In this document: positions 4,747-5,249 of the stretch, piece by piece
Position numbering within the stretch: the first letter of the stretch is position 1
How the letters are laid out: each line of letters starts with the position of its first letter
Program-made: the position numbers and the translations under genes
Notes under the pieces: model-generated
Databases searched by the model: none
Seen by the model: the letters and a program-made list of their open reading frames with translations, nothing else
Told to the model about the DNA's origin: nothing
Source of the DNA: Deltaproteobacteria bacterium
GTDB lineage: Bacteria; Myxococcota; XYA12-FULL-58-9; JAUUZB01
DNA length: 5,249 nucleotides
Direction of reading: 5' to 3'
Assembly (NCBI GenBank): GCA_030590185.1
Contig: JAUUZB010000399.1
Span: 1-5,249, forward strand

Positions 4747-5249
4747 GTGACGCGACGCCCCTCACCCCGTTGGACAAATTGGCCGAGTGAGCGGCTCCTC
4801 GACCTGCACCTCTACGAGCTGGACGTCGAGCTGGCCGGGACCTGGGTCGAGACGCTCGCCGAGCACGTGCTCGGCGAGATCGCCGCTCGCGGCATCGAGC
4901 TGCGGCCACGTTTCTGGCTCTCGGATGAGTGGTTCTCCCCCGATGGCGTGCCAGGCATCGGGATCCCGTTCTACCTCGCCCACCCGCGCCTGCTTCGCCT
5001 CGAGCGTGAGCAAATGCTGGAGGCGGAGGGATCGAGCCGAACCGAGTGTACGATGCTGTTGCGACACGAGGTCGGCCACGCGGTTCAAACCGCCTACAAC
5101 CTCAGCCGACACAACGGCTTCACCCGCATCTTCGGCCGCTCCAGCACCCGCTACCCGGACTGGTATCGACCCAACCCGCGCAGCCGCAAGTTCGTTCAGC
5201 ACCTCGACGGTTGGTACGCCCAGAGCCACCCGGCCGAGGATTTCGCCGA
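4747..5249 (+). CDS. Putative zinc metallopeptidase, N-terminal part
   Basis: The frame is open from GTG 4747 to the window edge (167 full codons); the C-terminus is missing. The metalloprotease signature HEVGH is at residues 107-111 in LLRHEVGHAVQTAY: two zinc-ligand histidines and the catalytic Glu108. Downstream, WYAQSHPAEDFA (156-167) has the HPxEDFA form whose acidic residue, E164 or the one cut by the edge, probably completes the zinc site. Upstream, RPRFWLSDEWFSPDG and GIGIPFYLAHPRLLRLEREQM (53-90) match a conserved block of the putative zinc-binding metallopeptidase family (Peptidase_Mx-like), recalled rather than searched. No signal peptide or membrane helix is seen, so it is probably cytoplasmic; its substrate is unknown. 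The start is fixed by an in-frame TGA at 4678-4680 with no other start codon between, although no good Shine-Dalgarno precedes the GTG. Confidence 0.82.
   Translation, partial: MTRRPSPRWTNWPSERLLDLHLYELDVELAGTWVETLAEHVLGEIAARGIELRPRFWLSDEWFSPDGVPGIGIPFYLAHPRLLRLEREQMLEAEGSSRTECTMLLRHEVGHAVQTAYNLSRHNGFTRIFGRSSTRYPDWYRPNPRSRKFVQHLDGWYAQSHPAEDFA
4855..4878. repeat. Perfect 24-bp palindrome inside the peptidase gene
   Basis: CTCGCCGAGCAC at 4855-4866 is followed at once by its exact reverse complement GTGCTCGGCGAG at 4867-4878, with no spacer; the centre is CACGTG. It encodes residues 37-44 (LAEHVLGE) of the peptidase. The symmetry ends sharply on both sides. It falls exactly on codon boundaries built from codons favoured in GC-rich genes (CTC/GAG, GCC/GGC, CAC/GTG), so coincidence is possible. 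Confidence 0.8.

Overview
High-GC bacterial DNA with short intergenic gaps. The most likely source is a myxobacterium-like organism (Myxococcota or another former deltaproteobacterium). This rests on a secreted cysteine-rich lipoprotein with a long Gly/Asp linker, a small stand-alone PilZ protein, and a GT4 glycosyltransferase. No marker gene fixes the taxonomy, so this is inference. No rRNA, tRNA, CRISPR array, insertion sequence or phage gene was seen.

Layout, left to right. (1) 1-556, minus: 5' part of a gene for a cysteine-rich outer-surface lipoprotein; its C-terminus lies off the left edge. (2) 557-843: divergent intergenic region with two GC-rich hairpins and one operator-like inverted repeat. 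(3) 844-2034 and 2064-3041, plus: a GT4 glycosyltransferase followed 29 bp later by an inner-membrane protein with an N-terminal zinc ribbon, two membrane helices and a C-terminal GIDE/BAM-like domain. They are probably cotranscribed. (4) 4604-3054, minus: a two-gene operon. A small PilZ protein is followed after 6 nt by a 403-residue protein that looks like a PD-(D/E)XK nuclease-fold protein whose E-x-K catalytic pair is gone, with a Pro-Glu/Lys hinge before its C-terminal domain. This operon converges on the plus-strand pair with only 12 bp between stop codons. (5) 4605-4746: a second divergent promoter region. (6) 4747 to the right edge, plus: N-terminal 167 residues of a putative zinc metallopeptidase (HEVGH), cut by the window end. 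It contains a perfect 24-bp palindrome.

How the genes might work together: the glycosyltransferase and the lipoprotein both point to the cell surface, and PilZ to second-messenger control. Nothing shows that the three transcription units form one pathway. The most unusual item is the PilZ plus apparently inactive nuclease-fold pair. Its function cannot be read from the sequence.
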